64,000 nt of DNA from Verrucomicrobiia bacterium (lineage in GTDB: Bacteria > Verrucomicrobiota > Verrucomicrobiia > Opitutales > Opitutaceae). The DNA lies in assembly GCA_011525695.1 (NCBI GenBank), contig WYBX01000077.1, positions 1 through 64,000 of the forward strand, read 5' to 3'. Position numbers and translations under genes: made by a program. The notes under the pieces are model-generated. The model was given only the letters and a program-made list of their open reading frames with translations. It ran no database searches and had not been told where the DNA came from. This document shows positions 61,848 through 64,000 of the stretch, piece by piece (position 1 is the stretch's first letter; the number at the start of each line of letters is the position of its first letter).

Positions 61848-62906
61848 TTATGAAGCGCCCGGAGGCCGGATGCTCATCCCCTCGACCCAGAGCGCCGGCG
61901 TGAGCACCTGGCGCGGAACCTTCGGCACCCCGCGCTCATTATGCATCAATTGGGTGGCCAGCAGGTCGACGGCAGCCGCGGCGATTTCCGAACGCTGGTG
62001 GTTGATGCCGGCGATCCCTTCATCGCCCGCGACCCAGTCGTGCACGACGAATCCAACATCGTCTGGAATCCGCTTGCGCAGTCGCAGCGCCAGCCAGTCC
62101 CGCACGTGGGCACTGAACGATATCACGACATCCGGTCGGTGCCTCTTGAACCACCGGCAGAAAACCTCCGCCCCCCTTGAAAGATTGTTGTCTGGGAAGA
62201 GCAGCATGGGAACCCGATCCGCAGCCGGCACCTGCTGCTGGAACCGGAGCATGGCGCCGGAATACGTGGAGTCGGAGCGTTCGTCGACCCAGCGCGTGAT
62301 GGCCAGCCCGATCCGACGATATCCGCGTCCGACCAGGGTGGCGGTGGCGTCCAGAATACCGCGCGTGATGTTGGCGCTGGCGCGGTGCAGCGGCGGATAT
62401 TGCAGGCCGTAGCCAAAGGTGGCGACCGCGAAGGGGGCGAAGTCCAGTTGCGCGCCAAACTTGCGCGAAGACTGCGGGGAAACGATCATGCCCTCGATGC
62501 CACGGGCAACCAGGATCCCGCCCAGCCGGGCAGGCGTCATCCCGCCGTTGCCCAGCCAGAATTCCTCGACCCGGTAGCCATGCTGTTCCGCCCGGCGGCG
62601 GATGTCGTCGATCGAGACGTACTGGTACGCCGGGTCATGCAGTTCATCTTCCGGAATGTCGTCGCGGACCACGGCTATCACCGCGGCCTGCCGCCGGCGC
62701 CGGAACCCGCGCACCCGGACCATGAGCCGCGCGATGTGCGGATCCGGCTGGTAGCCCAACCGCCTGGCCACCGCCCGAATCCGTTCGCGAGTGGGTTCCG
62801 ACAGCCCGGCCGCATTCCGTAGCGCGCGGGAAACGGACATGGCGGACACCCCCGCGGCGCGGGCGACCGCATGCAAGCTGACGCGATTGGGTCGTGGTTC
62901 CGCCAT
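61848..62906 (-). CDS. LacI-family transcriptional regulator, second copy
   Basis: About 352 residues. The helix-turn-helix is VSLHAVARAAGVSAMSVSRA with hinge GYQPDPHIARLMVRVR, longer and more basic than usual; the sensor domain carries GILVARGIEGMIVSPQ and ISFSAHVRDWLALRL. It is clearly different from the regulator at 5093-6088. A 15-bp palindrome directly before its ATG suggests autoregulation, and the gene is divergent from an FG-GAP protein gene that it may also control. Confidence 0.92.
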   Translation of the reverse strand: MAEPRPNRVSLHAVARAAGVSAMSVSRALRNAAGLSEPTRERIRAVARRLGYQPDPHIARLMVRVRGFRRRRQAAVIAVVRDDIPEDELHDPAYQYVSIDDIRRRAEQHGYRVEEFWLGNGGMTPARLGGILVARGIEGMIVSPQSSRKFGAQLDFAPFAVATFGYGLQYPPLHRASANITRGILDATATLVGRGYRRIGLAITRWVDERSDSTYSGAMLRFQQQVPAADRVPMLLFPDNNLSRGAEVFCRWFKRHRPDVVISFSAHVRDWLALRLRKRIPDDVGFVVHDWVAGDEGIAGINHQRSEIAAAAVDLLATQLMHNERGVPKVPRQVLTPALWVEGMSIRPPGAS

Positions 62907-62909
62907 TCG

Positions 62910-62924
62910 ACGTTATCATAACGT
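62910..62924. promoter_or_regulatory. Probable autoregulatory operator of lacI2
   Basis: ACGTTATCATAACGT is a perfect 7-1-7 palindrome starting 4 bases upstream of the lacI2 ATG in the divergent gap before the FG-GAP gene. The form is typical of LacI-family sites but differs from the TGTAAACGTTTACA set of the inositol locus. Confidence 0.7.
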
Positions 62925-63062
62925 GGAAATGATTTTGTCTGTCAACGGGCGCCCTCGTTGGGTTTCGCCCCAGAAGAAACCACATTTCCGAACGCCCCTC
63001 GGAGTTCCTGAATCGCACCCTTGCGCCGCGAAAACCTCTTCGCGACCCCCGCCCCCCAATCC

Positions 63063-64000
63063 ATGCCCGTCATCAAGGACCACGCCCAACTCGGTTGCTG
63101 CCTTGCCGTGGCCGCATTTGCCGCAGCCGGATGGTGCCGTGCCGCGACGGAACCGCCGCAAGCCATCGGCGAGCCGTGGCGCCGACACACCATTGACGAT
63201 TCGTCCCAGGGCCCCGACGGGGTCCGGCTGGCTGATATCAATGGCGACGGCCGGCTCGATGTCGTCGCACCCTGGGAACAAGGCGGCCAGGTGGTCGTAT
63301 ACATTCATCCCGGCGCAGAAAAGGTCCGGGAACGCTGGCCCCAGGTCGTCATTGGCAAGGTCGGCGATCCGGAGGATGCCGTCTTTGTCGACCTCGATGG
63401 TGACGGCAGCCTCGATGTCGTCAGCGCCTGCGAAGGCACGACCCGCACGATGTACATCCACTGGGGACCCACCGACCCGCGGCAACTCCTCGATCCGCAG
63501 GCGTGGTCAACGGCGCCCCTGGGGAACTCCGCCGGTCGCGTGAAATGGATGTTTTCACACCCGCTCCGCATCGGCGGCCACGGGCCCATCGATGTCGTCG
63601 CGGGTTCGCGCGGCGATGGCGCGGCGATCGGCTGGTTCGAGTCCCCGCGCGATCCGCGTGCGGCCGCCGATTGGAAATGGCACCCGCTCTACCATGCCGG
63701 TTGGGTGATGACCCTGAAGGTTCACGATATGAATGGGGATGGCCGGCCGGACATCGTCGCAACAGATCGGGAAGGCCCCCGCCGTGGCGCCCTCTGGCTG
63801 GAAAACCCCGGTGAGCGCGCGGATGCCCGCACGCCCTGGCGCGAGCACCAGATTGGCGCCGTGGGCGAATACGAAGCGATGCATTGCACGATTGCCGATC
63901 TTGATCGCGACGGCCTCGACGATGTGATCGTCGCGGTCAAAGGCGGTCCCCTCCGCATTCACCGACGGCTCCCGGGAGAATCCGTCCGCTGGGACACGCA
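63063..64000 (+). CDS. FG-GAP/VCBS-repeat exported protein (3' end outside window)
   Basis: An open frame from the ATG at 63063 to the window end, at least 312 codons. A short leader (LGCCLAVAAFAAAGWCRAA) is followed by FG-GAP repeats with calcium-binding Asp loops: VRLADINGDGRLDVVAPWEQ, VFVDLDGDGSLDVVSA, VHDMNGDGRPDIVATD and IADLDRDGLDDVIVAV. Such propellers bind ligands or glycans on the cell surface or fuse to enzymes. The C-terminus is not seen, so function is open. It is divergent from lacI2. Confidence 0.85.
   Translation, partial: MPVIKDHAQLGCCLAVAAFAAAGWCRAATEPPQAIGEPWRRHTIDDSSQGPDGVRLADINGDGRLDVVAPWEQGGQVVVYIHPGAEKVRERWPQVVIGKVGDPEDAVFVDLDGDGSLDVVSACEGTTRTMYIHWGPTDPRQLLDPQAWSTAPLGNSAGRVKWMFSHPLRIGGHGPIDVVAGSRGDGAAIGWFESPRDPRAAADWKWHPLYHAGWVMTLKVHDMNGDGRPDIVATDREGPRRGALWLENPGERADARTPWREHQIGAVGEYEAMHCTIADLDRDGLDDVIVAVKGGPLRIHRRLPGESVRWDT

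Overview
This is a G+C-rich, densely coded bacterial chromosome segment. The mix of genes points to Verrucomicrobiota, most likely an Opitutales/Opitutaceae-type organism: many secreted sulfatases and glycoside hydrolases with Sec or twin-arginine signals, LacI-type regulators, PQQ-like propeller proteins, EF-hand and FG-GAP proteins, a PL11 lyase, and a TonB receptor implying an outer membrane. No rRNA or marker gene is present, so the placement is inference. I saw no tRNA, CRISPR array, insertion sequence or prophage.

Region 1 (0.1-17.2 kb) reads as one phytate/inositol scavenging locus. Exported enzymes (beta-propeller phytase, a PI-PLC/GDPD-like phosphodiesterase, a metallophosphoesterase) could release inositol or inositol phosphates. 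A CUT2 ABC transporter (its binding protein is probably beyond the left edge), an organophosphate-type MFS carrier and a PfkB kinase handle uptake and entry. Two inositol-2-dehydrogenase-like proteins, a zinc dehydrogenase (IolM-like), a creatininase-fold hydrolase (IolN-like) and a TIM-barrel epimerase (IolO-like) match the non-canonical pathway described in Thermotoga maritima, not the Bacillus IolBCDEJ route. Six near-identical LacI-type operators (consensus TGTAAACGTTTACA) occur here and I found none elsewhere. A lacI gene in the locus is the obvious regulator.

Region 2 (17.2-30.6 kb) is a polysaccharide-degradation block: GH27, SMP-30 lactonase, sulfatases, hexuronate-type MFS, TIM-barrel isomerase, DUF3604 protein, SGNH esterase and PL11 rhamnogalacturonan lyase. 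It shows decay: one sulfatase-fold protein has lost its active site, one sulfatase has a large internal deletion, and the DUF3604 gene has a one-base frameshift.

Region 3 (30.7-40.5 kb) is mostly general physiology: ClC antiporter, PhoD phosphatase, TlpA-like thioredoxin, amtB-glnK with a sigma-54-type promoter and an intrinsic terminator, a PfkB kinase, tmk and holB.

Region 4 (40.7-48.4 kb) holds a GH3 enzyme with an altered active site, an intact sulfatase, an APC permease, a DegT-family aminotransferase and a 5'-truncated CehA/McbA-like fragment.

Region 5 (48.4-59.3 kb) is a cohesive cluster of unknown function: a TonB-dependent receptor divergent from a 1358-residue PQQ-propeller/methyltransferase-like/malectin fusion, followed by an unknown membrane-anchored protein, an FtsX/MacB-type ABC permease and ATPase, and a PucC-family MFS protein. 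Region 6 (59.3-64 kb) has two related 42-nt palindromes flanking an EF-hand gene, an alkaline phosphatase, a second LacI regulator with a probable autoregulatory operator, and the start of an FG-GAP repeat protein that runs off the window.
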